The translations under genes were made by a program, and so were the position numbers. 64,000 nt of DNA, taken from positions 1 to 64,000 of the forward strand of contig JAGZIW010000001.1 in assembly GCA_018366035.1 (NCBI GenBank). The letters run 5' to 3'. Below the pieces are notes generated by a model that was given only the letters and a program-made list of their open reading frames with translations, did not search any database and had not been told where the DNA came from. This document shows positions 32,031-40,790 of the stretch, in pieces. The stretch is from Butyricicoccus pullicaecorum (GTDB taxonomy: Bacteria; Bacillota; Clostridia; Oscillospirales; Butyricicoccaceae). The stretch's first letter is position 1; the number at the start of each line of letters is the position of its first letter.

Positions 32031-32666
32031 ATGGTTACGATACGGCCTGCAAGTCCGTCAGATGCAAATGAAATGCTTGCAATTTATCGCTATTATGTTA
32101 CAGATACAACGGTTTCCAGCGAGTACGAGCCGCCCTCACTGGAAATGTTTCAAGAGCGGGTACGAACCTATACCGAAAAGCTTCCATGGCTGATTTGCCG
32201 GATCGATGGCAAAGCAGTGGGATATGGTTATGCCTCTCCGCATCGTTCGCGTGCAGGATACCAGTGGTCGGTTGAAACATCAATTTATGTTGCACCGGAA
32301 TTCCAGCGTCACGGCATTGCGGGGGCATTGTATCGTTCTCTGTTTTCTCTCCTTGTACGGCAGGGATATTATAATATTTTTGTGGGCATTACCTCTCCAA
32401 ATGAGAAAAGTATTAAATTTCATACTGCAATGGGATTTGTGATTTCAGGTGCATACCAAAATAGTATGTATAAATTTGGAAAATGGAGAGATGTTATCTG
32501 GATGGCAAAAAGCCTGCGCCCGCATGAGGTGGCACCTGTACCTACGGTTTCCTTTCCTGAGATTGCGCGGGAAGCACAGACAGAATCTGTGCTGTTGGCG
32601 CAAGCGCAGACTGTAAAACCATTTACTGTGGGAGAGGCGTGTGAAGATGAAAAGAAAACAAGATGA
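32031..32666 (+). CDS. GNAT N-acetyltransferase, phosphinothricin acetyltransferase-like
   Basis: 211 residues. The first 165 residues follow the PAT/Bar-like GNAT pattern: IRPASPSDANEMLAIYRYYV, the SIYVAPEFQRHGIAGALYRSLF acetyl-CoA motif (about 85-106), and NEKSIKFHTAMGFVISG. Substrate is unknown; relatives acetylate amine groups of glutamate analogues or other amines. The C-terminal 45 residues are a Glu/Val-rich extension not needed by the fold. It overlaps radC by 20 bases. Confidence 0.85.
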   Translation: MVTIRPASPSDANEMLAIYRYYVTDTTVSSEYEPPSLEMFQERVRTYTEKLPWLICRIDGKAVGYGYASPHRSRAGYQWSVETSIYVAPEFQRHGIAGALYRSLFSLLVRQGYYNIFVGITSPNEKSIKFHTAMGFVISGAYQNSMYKFGKWRDVIWMAKSLRPHEVAPVPTVSFPEIAREAQTESVLLAQAQTVKPFTVGEACEDEKKTR

Positions 32667-33366
32667 GCAGGCACGATTAGATGCAGCAGAGCATGAGGAC
32701 CATCGTTCTCGCATGCGCGCCCGTATGGTGCGGCAGGGTTTTGATAGCTTGGAGCCGCATGAAGCACTGGAAGTGCTCTTATACTATGTCGTGCCGCGGC
32801 GAGATGTCAATCCACTGGCACATCGGCTGCTGCGTACCTTTGGCGGATATCATCGCGTTTTTGAAGCGACCATAGAAGAACTGAAAAAGGTAGATGGTGT
32901 AGGAGATAAGGTGGCACTCTATTTATATACATTGGGTGCTCATGAGAGACGGTGTGACCATAGCAGAGCTGTGCAAAATGGAAAAACTTTACAGCTCAAT
33001 ACCATCGCCCGCATGGCAGATTATTTGCGGCCGCAGTTTAAGGGACTTCGGGAGGAAGCATCGGTCTTGCTTTGTCTAGATGCGTCAAGACGTCCCATCA
33101 GCTGTGATGTCTTAGGTGTGGGTTCAGTCAATGCGAGCGAGGTAAGTATTCAGAAAATCAATGCGCTCGCAGTCCGGCATCATGCGGCTGTCACGGTTCT
33201 GGCGCACAACCACCCACGTGGCGCTGCAATCCCATCGCAGGAGGACATTGAGACAACATTACAGCTGCGCGTCCTGCTTTCTGGTGTTGGGGTAGAGCTC
33301 ATTGAGCATTTGATTTTTGGAGAGCACGATTTTGTATCGCTTGCAGAAAGCGGATTCTTTGGATAG
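32647..33366 (+). CDS. radC: RadC family JAB/MPN-domain protein
   Basis: 239 residues. N-terminal helix-hairpin-helix region (about 30-95, with KKVDGVGDKVALYL) and C-terminal JAMM metal-binding domain (about 115-239) with HNHPRG and the downstream SQED. Once linked to DNA repair, but the molecular role remains unclear. I start at ATG 32647, since GGAGAGG is 9 bases away; the GTG at 32641 is too close. Translationally coupled to the GNAT gene and followed by uvrB after 26 bases. Confidence 0.92.
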   Translation: MKRKQDEQARLDAAEHEDHRSRMRARMVRQGFDSLEPHEALEVLLYYVVPRRDVNPLAHRLLRTFGGYHRVFEATIEELKKVDGVGDKVALYLYTLGAHERRCDHSRAVQNGKTLQLNTIARMADYLRPQFKGLREEASVLLCLDASRRPISCDVLGVGSVNASEVSIQKINALAVRHHAAVTVLAHNHPRGAAIPSQEDIETTLQLRVLLSGVGVELIEHLIFGEHDFVSLAESGFFG

Positions 33367-33392
33367 CAGACAGAGATAAGGAGGCGCGATTT

Positions 33393-35351
33393 ATGCCAAA
33401 ATTTCAGGTAGTCAGTGCGTATCAGATGGCGGGGGATCAGCCCGCTGCGGTAGAGGTACTGTCTGCGGGTGTGGAAAATGGACTGACAGAACAGACTCTG
33501 CTGGGAGTCACAGGTTCTGGAAAGACCTTTACCATGGCGAACATTATTGAAAGGACTCAGCGCCCAACTTTGGTGCTGGCACATAATAAAACCTTGGCGG
33601 CACAGCTTTGTTCAGAGCTGCGCGAATTTTTTCCCAATAATGCGGTTGAATTTTTTGTCAGTTATTATGACTATTATCAGCCGGAAGCCTATATTGCATC
33701 GACGGATACCTATATTGAGAAAGACTCAGCAATCAATGATGAAATCGATCGTCTGCGTCACTCGGCAACGAGTGCGCTCTTTGAGCGGGAAGATGTGATT
33801 ATTGTAGCGTCTGTTTCCTGTATTTACTCTCTGGGTGACCCAATCGATTATAAAAACATGGTGATTTCTTTGCGCCCGTCTATGGAGAAGAACCGTGATG
33901 ATTTACTGCGTAAGCTCATTGAAATCCAATATGAGCGCAACGATGTTGCATTTGAGCGCAACCGGTTTCGGGTACGCGGTGATGTTGTGGAAATTTGGCC
34001 CGCTTATGCAGAGAGTATGGCATTCCGTGTGGAATTTTTTGGAGATGAAATTGACAGGCTATGTGAAATCAACCCGCTGACCGGAGCCCCGATACGTGAT
34101 GTGCAGCATGTTGCGATTTATCCTGCGAGTCATTATGTCACGACAAAAGAAAAGCTGGAACGCGCGATCCATGTATTGGAGGAGGAGCTTAACGAGCGCG
34201 TCAAATGGTTTGAGGATCACGGCAAGCTGGTGGAGGCGCAGCGCATTGCGCAGCGTACACGATATGATATTGAAATGATGCAGGAAATCGGCTTTTGCAG
34301 CGGCATTGAAAATTATTCCCGTGTCATTTCTGGGCGCGCGTCCGGATCGGCACCATACACGCTGCTGGATTACTTTCCGAAGGATTTTCTGCTGATTGTA
34401 GACGAAAGTCATGTAACCTTACCGCAGGTACGTGCCATGTATCACGGCGATTTTGCGCGCAAGACAAGCCTTATCGAAAATGGTTTTCGCTTGCCCTCTG
34501 CACTGGACAATCGCCCGTTGAATTTTGAGGAGTTCAATGCACGTATCAATCAGGTCATCTATGTTTCTGCGACGCCGGGCGATTATGAAAAGGAACGTTC
34601 TGGGCAGATTATAGAGCAGGTTATCCGTCCAACCGGATTGTTGGATCCGCTGATTGATGTGCGTCCGGTAGATGGGCAAATTGACGATCTGTTAGGTGAG
34701 ATTCATACGGTAACAGCGCGTGGAGAACGTGTGCTTGTCACAACCCTGACGAAGAAAATGGCAGAGGACTTGACAAGTTATCTGGAAAATGCGGGGGTGC
34801 GGGTGCGCTATCTGCACCATGATGTCAAGACCATTGAGCGAATGGAGCTGATTCGGGATCTGCGCCTTGGATTATATGATGTTCTGGTAGGCATCAATCT
34901 GCTGCGGGAGGGGCTTGATTTGCCGGAGGTATCGCTGGTTGCCATTTTAGATGCAGATAAGGAAGGCTTTTTGCGCTCTGAAACCTCACTCATTCAGACG
35001 ATTGGCAGAGCAGCGCGCAATGCAGACGGTCGCGTGGTGATGTATGCAGATACCATTACAAGGTCTATGCAGCGCGCAATAGACGAAACGGCACGCCGCC
35101 GCAAAAAGCAAATGGCGTTCAATGCGGCGCATGGCATCGTGCCCAAGACGATACAAAAAAATGTGCATGAAATCATTGAGATCTCGAGCGAGAGCCGGAC
35201 ACCCGACAAAAAGCGCATGAGCAAGAGCGAACGGAATGCCGAGATTGCACGGCTGACCCGACAGATGAAGGAGGCTGCAAAGCTGCTTGAGTTTGAATTG
35301 GCGGCACAATTGCGTGATCAGATTCAGGCACTCCAAAGCGGCATGGAATAG
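33393..35351 (+). CDS. uvrB: Excinuclease ABC subunit B
   Basis: 652 residues. UvrB is the helicase-like damage-verification subunit of nucleotide excision repair. Walker A GVTGSGKT at 38-45, the YYDYYQPEAYI beta-hairpin at about 92-102, DEXX-type DESH near 336, helicase motif VI QTIGRAARN near 535, and the C-terminal UVR motif (LLEFELAAQLRDQI). Transcribed with radC upstream; uvrA follows after one intervening gene. Confidence 0.97.
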   Translation: MPKFQVVSAYQMAGDQPAAVEVLSAGVENGLTEQTLLGVTGSGKTFTMANIIERTQRPTLVLAHNKTLAAQLCSELREFFPNNAVEFFVSYYDYYQPEAYIASTDTYIEKDSAINDEIDRLRHSATSALFEREDVIIVASVSCIYSLGDPIDYKNMVISLRPSMEKNRDDLLRKLIEIQYERNDVAFERNRFRVRGDVVEIWPAYAESMAFRVEFFGDEIDRLCEINPLTGAPIRDVQHVAIYPASHYVTTKEKLERAIHVLEEELNERVKWFEDHGKLVEAQRIAQRTRYDIEMMQEIGFCSGIENYSRVISGRASGSAPYTLLDYFPKDFLLIVDESHVTLPQVRAMYHGDFARKTSLIENGFRLPSALDNRPLNFEEFNARINQVIYVSATPGDYEKERSGQIIEQVIRPTGLLDPLIDVRPVDGQIDDLLGEIHTVTARGERVLVTTLTKKMAEDLTSYLENAGVRVRYLHHDVKTIERMELIRDLRLGLYDVLVGINLLREGLDLPEVSLVAILDADKEGFLRSETSLIQTIGRAARNADGRVVMYADTITRSMQRAIDETARRRKKQMAFNAAHGIVPKTIQKNVHEIIEISSESRTPDKKRMSKSERNAEIARLTRQMKEAAKLLEFELAAQLRDQIQALQSGME

Positions 35352-35381
35352 AGAGACTATGTTGACCGGAGGATAAGAGAA

Positions 35382-36194
35382 ATGAAGAAAGTTTATGCAA
35401 TGTATTGGAGCGCAACCGGAACGACCAAAAAAGTGGTGTCTGCGATCGCGGAAACCTTGGCAGGACTTGCAGAGGTATCCTGTGAAGTCATAGATTTTAC
35501 CCAACCGGCCGCACGGGAGTCGGCTCCTTGTTTTGAGGAGCAGGATATTGTGATTTTTGGCACGCCTGTATATGCAGGTCGCGTACCGAATGTACTGCTC
35601 AAGTATTTGCAGACCATACAGGGTGGTGGTGCATGTGCAGTACCTGTGGTTTTGTTTGGCAATCGCAATTTTGATGATGGTCTTATAGAACTGCGCAATC
35701 TGCTTGAAGCAGATGGGTTCCATACGATAGCGGGGGCAGCCTTTGTGGGAGAACATGCCTTTTCCAAAACGCTTGGTGCGGGCAGACCGGACGCGGTGGA
35801 TTTGCAAGAAGCACGCGAATTTGCAGATGCAATCTGGAGGGCAATACAGCAGGGCGTGTATCATACACCGGTACAGGTGGCAGGCAATGAGCCGATTCGT
35901 CCATACTATACGCCAAGAGATCGTGCGGGCAACCCCATCAATATCCTCAAGGTAAAGCCAAAAACGTATGAGGCGCTTTGTGATGGCTGCGGAGTCTGTG
36001 TGCATGTTTGTCCGATGGGTTCGATTGACGCCGAAAATCCATCTTTGGTCCCGGGAATTTGTATTAAATGCTGTGCCTGCGTTAAAAAATGCCCGACTGG
36101 GGCAAAATATTACGACGATCAAGGATATTTGTATCATAAGGAAGAATTGGAGCTTGCGTATGAGCGCCGTGCATTGAACGCGACCTTTGTGTGA
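35382..36194 (+). CDS. EFR1-type protein: flavodoxin-like domain fused to a 2[4Fe-4S] ferredoxin
   Basis: 270 residues. N-terminal flavodoxin-like domain with phosphate-loop SATGTTKKV (10-18), then a bacterial-type ferredoxin domain at about 198-250 with two CxxCxxCxxxCP clusters (CDGCGVCVHVCP and CIKCCACVKKCP). Such proteins are presumed electron carriers with unknown partners. It lies between uvrB (31-base gap) and uvrA (29-base gap) with its own AGGA site, so it is co-expressed with excision repair genes. Confidence 0.9.
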   Translation: MKKVYAMYWSATGTTKKVVSAIAETLAGLAEVSCEVIDFTQPAARESAPCFEEQDIVIFGTPVYAGRVPNVLLKYLQTIQGGGACAVPVVLFGNRNFDDGLIELRNLLEADGFHTIAGAAFVGEHAFSKTLGAGRPDAVDLQEAREFADAIWRAIQQGVYHTPVQVAGNEPIRPYYTPRDRAGNPINILKVKPKTYEALCDGCGVCVHVCPMGSIDAENPSLVPGICIKCCACVKKCPTGAKYYDDQGYLYHKEELELAYERRALNATFV

Positions 36195-36222
36195 GCCCTT
36201 GAATTTATTGAAAGGATTATAA

Positions 36223-39066
36223 ATGCAAGATCAAATTCATATTAAGGGAGCCAGAGAGCATAATCTCAAAAACGTTGACCTGACCATTCCGCGGGATAAG
36301 CTGGTGGTGTTCACAGGATTGTCTGGATCGGGAAAGTCTTCTCTGGCATTCGATACCATCTATGCAGAGGGACAGAGACGTTATGTCGAGTCGCTGTCTT
36401 CCTATGCACGTCAGTTTTTGGGGCAGATGGAAAAGCCCGATGTCGATTATATTGAGGGGCTTTCTCCGGCAATTTCGATTGACCAGAAAACGACCTCTAA
36501 AAATCCACGCTCTACGGTGGGAACGGTGACCGAGATTTACGATTATTTACGCTTATTATGGGCAAGAATCGGAACACCGCACTGTCCAAAATGCGGAAAG
36601 GAAATCCATCAGCAGACAATTGACCAAATCATTGACCAGCTGATGGGATTGCCGGAGGGGACCAAGTTACAGGTGTTGGCACCTGTTGTGCGGCAGCGCA
36701 AGGGCGAGCATGTAAAGGTGCTCAAAGATGCTCAAAAGTCCGGATATGTGCGCGTGCGCGTGGACGGAAATCTGCATGACCTTTCGGAAGAAATCAAGCT
36801 CGAAAAGAATAAAAAACATTCGATAGAGATCGTGGTTGACCGTGTTGTTGTCCGTGCAGACGCACGTTCCCGTTTAACAGATTCGGTGGAAGCTGCATCT
36901 GCACTTTCCGGCGGCTTGGTACTTGCAGATGTGATTGGGGGAGAGGTTCTCACATTTTCCCAGAATTATGCCTGCGAGGATTGCAATATCTCGATTGAAG
37001 AACTGACCCCACGAATGTTTTCGTTTAATAACCCTTACGGTGCGTGCCCGACCTGTACAGGGCTTGGGGTACAGATGAAGATCGATCCCGACCGGATTAT
37101 CCCAAACCCGAGCTTGTCTATTGCAGGAGGAGCCATTCATGCGTCTGGCTGGTCAAACGCAGAGCAGGGAAGTATTTCGCGAATGTACTATGATGCATTG
37201 GGACTGCGGTACGGCTTTACGCTCGATACCCCCATTTGCGATTTTTCCGAAGAAGCACGGGAAGCACTGCTCTATGGAACCAAGGGAGAACCGCTGGACA
37301 TTCAGGTGAAACGTTTTTCGGGCGGTACGATGAGCCAGCCTTTTGAGGGGATTATCAACAATCTCGAGCGTCGTTATCATGAGACCAACAGCGAGTATAT
37401 GCGGGCTGAGATTGAGGATTGTATGAGTGCAATTCGCTGTCAGGATTGCGGGGGACACCGCCTTAAAAAAGAAATTTTGGCTGTTACCGTGGGTGGCATG
37501 AACATTGCAGAATATTGTGAGCTTTCGGTCACGAAGGCACTGGATTTTATGCAGAATTTGGAACTGACGGAAATGCAGCATAAAATTGGTGACCGCGTGA
37601 TTAAAGAAATCCTTGACCGATTGGGCTTTTTGCAGGCAGTCGGTTTGGAATATCTTACCCTTTCACGCGCTTCTGGAACGCTGTCGGGCGGAGAAAGCCA
37701 GCGAATCCGTCTTGCCACACAGATTGGTTCTTCCCTCATGGGGGTATTGTATATTTTGGACGAGCCGTCCATTGGTCTGCATCAGCGGGATAATGATAAG
37801 CTGCTCGATACGCTCAAGCATCTGCGCGATATTGGAAATACATTGATTGTAGTCGAGCATGATGAGGACACCATGTATGCTGCGGATCATATTGTGGATA
37901 TTGGACCCGCGGCGGGCGTACACGGCGGAGAAATTATTTTTCAGGGCACTGTTGCAGATATGTGCAATGATGAAAGGTCGATTACGGGTGCCTATTTATC
38001 GGGACGGCGTTTTATTCCGGTTCCAGAGATTAGGCGTAAGGGGAATGGAAAATGGCTCTCTGTATATGGCGCAGCAGTGCATAACCTCAAGCATGCTGAT
38101 TTTTCCATTCCGCTTGGAACATTCACCTGTGTGACAGGGGTTTCCGGATCGGGAAAATCTTCGTTTGTCAATGAGATTTTGTATAAAAAGCTGGCGTCAG
38201 AACTCAATGGTGCCAAAACGCGTGCTGGTGCGTTTGACAGCATTGAGGGAATGGAATATCTTGATAAGGTAATCGATATCGATCAGTCTCCCATTGGGCG
38301 TACTCCGCGCTCCAATCCCGCGACATATACAGGTGTATTTCATGATATCCGAGAGTTGTTTGCTTCCACACAGGACGCAAAGCTGCGCGGTTATAGTGCG
38401 GGACGCTTTTCCTTCAATGTGAAGGGAGGACGCTGCGAGGCTTGTGCAGGAGATGGACTGCTCAAAATCGAAATGCATTTTTTGCCGGATATTTATGTGC
38501 CCTGCGATGTGTGTAAGGGCAAGCGATATAACAAAGAGACGCTGGAAGTGCGCTATAAGGGCAAAAATATCTATGAAGTACTTGATATGACCGTAGAGGA
38601 GGCACTTTTGTTCTTTGAAAATGTGCCCAAAATTGCGCGTCGGCTGCAAACATTGCAAGAGGTCGGACTGGGATATATTAAGCTGGGGCAGTCCTCCACC
38701 ACGTTGTCGGGCGGTGAGGCGCAGCGTGCCAAGCTTGCAGCCGAACTTTCCAAGCGTGGAACTGGTAAGACGATCTATATTTTGGACGAGCCGACAACTG
38801 GATTGCATGTTGCGGACGTACATCGTTTGGTCGATGTACTGCAAAAGCTGGTGGATACCGGAAATACAGTCGTTGTTATTGAACACAATCTAGATGTAAT
38901 CAAGACTGCGGACTATATCATTGATTTGGGTCCGGAAGGCGGAGATGGAGGCGGAACAGTCGTCGTTGCCGGCACACCGGAGGAGGTTGCTGACTGTGAG
39001 GATTCATATACCGGAAAATACCTCAAAAAGGCACTGGAGCGGACGCAAAAGCTGCAAGAAGAATAA
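36223..39066 (+). CDS. uvrA: Excinuclease ABC subunit A
   Basis: 947 residues, full length. Damage-sensing ATPase of nucleotide excision repair with two ABC modules: Walker A GLSGSGKSS at 32-40 and GVSGSGKSS near 638-646, ABC signatures LSGGE near 488 and near 828, zinc fingers with CPKC near 120, CEDC...CPTC at about 250-280 and CEAC...CDVC near 735-760. Last gene of the radC-uvrB-EFR1-uvrA unit; terminator follows. Confidence 0.98.
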   Translation: MQDQIHIKGAREHNLKNVDLTIPRDKLVVFTGLSGSGKSSLAFDTIYAEGQRRYVESLSSYARQFLGQMEKPDVDYIEGLSPAISIDQKTTSKNPRSTVGTVTEIYDYLRLLWARIGTPHCPKCGKEIHQQTIDQIIDQLMGLPEGTKLQVLAPVVRQRKGEHVKVLKDAQKSGYVRVRVDGNLHDLSEEIKLEKNKKHSIEIVVDRVVVRADARSRLTDSVEAASALSGGLVLADVIGGEVLTFSQNYACEDCNISIEELTPRMFSFNNPYGACPTCTGLGVQMKIDPDRIIPNPSLSIAGGAIHASGWSNAEQGSISRMYYDALGLRYGFTLDTPICDFSEEAREALLYGTKGEPLDIQVKRFSGGTMSQPFEGIINNLERRYHETNSEYMRAEIEDCMSAIRCQDCGGHRLKKEILAVTVGGMNIAEYCELSVTKALDFMQNLELTEMQHKIGDRVIKEILDRLGFLQAVGLEYLTLSRASGTLSGGESQRIRLATQIGSSLMGVLYILDEPSIGLHQRDNDKLLDTLKHLRDIGNTLIVVEHDEDTMYAADHIVDIGPAAGVHGGEIIFQGTVADMCNDERSITGAYLSGRRFIPVPEIRRKGNGKWLSVYGAAVHNLKHADFSIPLGTFTCVTGVSGSGKSSFVNEILYKKLASELNGAKTRAGAFDSIEGMEYLDKVIDIDQSPIGRTPRSNPATYTGVFHDIRELFASTQDAKLRGYSAGRFSFNVKGGRCEACAGDGLLKIEMHFLPDIYVPCDVCKGKRYNKETLEVRYKGKNIYEVLDMTVEEALLFFENVPKIARRLQTLQEVGLGYIKLGQSSTTLSGGEAQRAKLAAELSKRGTGKTIYILDEPTTGLHVADVHRLVDVLQKLVDTGNTVVVIEHNLDVIKTADYIIDLGPEGGDGGGTVVVAGTPEEVADCEDSYTGKYLKKALERTQKLQEE

Positions 39067-39074
39067 AGTACGTG

Positions 39075-39107
39075 AAAGACCCTTTCTATTTGGAGAAAGG
39101 GTCTTTT
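39075..39107 (+). terminator. Terminator after uvrA
   Basis: 13-bp stem AAAGACCCTTTCT/AGAAAGGGTCTTT with a 6-nt loop; T-rich end. Confidence 0.88.
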
Positions 39108-39189
39108 GCGGAACTTTGAAGAAGATATTTTCACAGTTTCAAAATGGTGTTAAAATGGAGAAAAAAGCAAGAGGAGATTGAGTGGGGTG

Positions 39190-39369
39190 ATGCAATTGGA
39201 GTGGAACCATTACATGGATACATATCTTTTTACAGAGTATGGCCGTACTATCATTTTTGCTATTCTCTTCTATATATGGTTGTTCTCTGCTGCGGTATTG
39301 TACACTGCACATCTACATGCTATTATACATATAGATTCTTTCGAAAGAACAAAAGCAAGCATCATTTGA
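39190..39369 (+). CDS. Possible small single-helix membrane peptide
   Basis: 59 residues with one hydrophobic segment (TIIFAILFYIWLFSAAVLYTAHL) and a short polar tail. GAGGAG lies 13 bases before the ATG, longer than ideal; a TTG at 39178 is too close to it. It sits in the AT-rich patch before two other unknown genes. May be spurious. Confidence 0.35.
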   Translation: MQLEWNHYMDTYLFTEYGRTIIFAILFYIWLFSAAVLYTAHLHAIIHIDSFERTKASII

Positions 39370-39465
39370 CATTTATGAAGAACATTCTGATGTATCACAT
39401 GTGTGCAGAGGAGGGGTGTTGGGCATCGGATTCATGGAGAAAATGAAGCAGGAAGGAAGATTGTT

Positions 39466-39969
39466 TTGGAGACACGTTGGAAGCTGTTTGGTTACGGTAT
39501 TCTGGGATATGTTTTGCTCGCGATGATTAGTTTTGCTTTTCTGACAAAACCATTTCTTTCCTTTGAAATGGTAAAATACACGAATCTCACGATTCCGCTC
39601 AATGCAATGATTTTATTTGCGGGTGCGATTGTGACGGGCAGCTGGATTGCAAAAAAGCAGCCTTGCACAGGAGGAGTTTTGGACAAAGGATTGTCAGGGA
39701 TATCGTTGGGTCAATTCATTTGGATTCATTATGGATTCCCGCTTGTGGTTGCTGTGGTATTATGGGCGATTTATCTCTTGAATCCAGAAATAAATTGGGA
39801 TATTTCTTTTTGGATTTATCCAGATACTGCTTATGATGCACCGGTATGGAAGCAGTTTATCATTTATCAGGTGATTTCATTTGAGTCTGTTACAGCTTGG
39901 CTTTTTGGTTACCTGACTTATGTGATTCAGAAAAGTAAAAAAGAGTACCGTTATAGTACACAAAGTTAA
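39466..39969 (+). CDS. Membrane protein of unknown function
   Basis: 167 residues from a TTG start with GGAAGGAAG upstream, giving METRWKLFGYGILGYVLLAMISF. The frame is open back to GTG 39403 (188 residues) but that extension has no ribosome binding site and a non-hydrophobic, unlikely composition. Four hydrophobic segments (about 8-28, 42-60, 80-108, 135-155). No family recognised. It precedes a secreted protein gene by 12 bases, so the two are probably co-expressed. Codon use is more AT-rich than in neighbours. Confidence 0.65.
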   Translation: METRWKLFGYGILGYVLLAMISFAFLTKPFLSFEMVKYTNLTIPLNAMILFAGAIVTGSWIAKKQPCTGGVLDKGLSGISLGQFIWIHYGFPLVVAVVLWAIYLLNPEINWDISFWIYPDTAYDAPVWKQFIIYQVISFESVTAWLFGYLTYVIQKSKKEYRYSTQS

Positions 39970-39981
39970 GGAGGCTTAATT

Positions 39982-40647
39982 ATGAAAAAAAGTATTGTAT
40001 TATCTTGCAGTATGCTGTTAGCGGTGGTCGTGTCTGGTAATGCTTTGGCACATGAGTATCAATTGATTCGTCCTCAAAATATAAAAGTATCGACAAGGCT
40101 GTCTTCAAATTATGCTGAGGATACATTGCTCAGTCGTATTCAAGATAATGTTTTTGTTGAAGTGCGCGATATAGAGGGAATTTCGCAGGATTGGGAGTGT
40201 GGTGTTGAACTTTTCGAACTCCCTATGAAAAAAGTAGCAGCGGGAGAGAAAAAATATGCAATACGGGTAAGAGCAGACCATATTAACACAAATAATCCAC
40301 AGACTTATAAGTCTGAGTCTAACTCAGAGGATTATAATAAAAATAATGTATCATGTTCTGTTTTTGTTCAAATGGAATGGACTGATGGAAAGGGTGATGA
40401 TAATACAATTGATTCTATCACTGGCGAGGTAACTATGAGTGAAGGTGAATGTTATAGTGGAAAAATTGCGTGGGGAAAATCGCATAATCGTCTTGATAGT
40501 TCTAAATCAACGAGAAATCCATACTCTTTCACAGTTTACCCAAATTTTACTGCAAGAACATTGCATGGGCACTATCAAGTAAATGTTGATGAGCCGAGCA
40601 CAAGCTATGATGTTACAGTTTGTGCTTCTCCCAGTATCTTCGATTGA
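39982..40647 (+). CDS. Secreted protein of unknown function
   Basis: 221 residues with a clear signal peptide (KKSIVLSCSMLLAVVVSGNALA, cleavage near residue 23). The mature part is polar, rich in Ser, Asn and Asp, and ends in a beta-rich segment (YSFTVYPNFTARTLHGHYQVNV) with Cys residues at about 72, 126, 158 and 214 that could form disulfides. AAGGAGG lies before the ATG. I recognise no family. Last gene of the AT-rich patch. Confidence 0.75.
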   Translation: MKKSIVLSCSMLLAVVVSGNALAHEYQLIRPQNIKVSTRLSSNYAEDTLLSRIQDNVFVEVRDIEGISQDWECGVELFELPMKKVAAGEKKYAIRVRADHINTNNPQTYKSESNSEDYNKNNVSCSVFVQMEWTDGKGDDNTIDSITGEVTMSEGECYSGKIAWGKSHNRLDSSKSTRNPYSFTVYPNFTARTLHGHYQVNVDEPSTSYDVTVCASPSIFD

Positions 40648-40670
40648 ATAAATATATAGGAAGTAAATTC

Positions 40671-40710
40671 AGGACAGGTAGTCGTTTGTACGGCACCTGT
40701 CCTTGTTTTT
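40671..40710 (+). terminator. Terminator after the secreted-protein gene
   Basis: Stem AGGACAGGT/ACCTGTCCT with a 15-nt loop, then TGTTTTT. Confidence 0.8.
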
Positions 40711-40728
40711 ATGGAGACAAAAGAAATG

Positions 40729-40757
40729 TTGAGATTTTGTGTGTTTTCTGCTATGAT
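40729..40757 (+). promoter_or_regulatory. Promoter of the recJ operon
   Basis: TTGAGA, 17-bp spacer, TATGAT, 34 bases before recJ. Confidence 0.65.
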
Positions 40758-40790
40758 AAATTTGAATAAGAATACTTCGAGGGAGTTATC

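Noticed and set aside
34986..36137. A 383-codon minus-strand frame opposite uvrB and the EFR1 gene
   Set aside because: Same shadow composition; both plus-strand genes have clear motifs.
39403..39465. N-terminal extension of the membrane protein gene to GTG 39403
   Set aside because: No ribosome binding site at a workable distance and a polar, unlikely N-terminus; TTG 39466 has GGAAGGAAG upstream.
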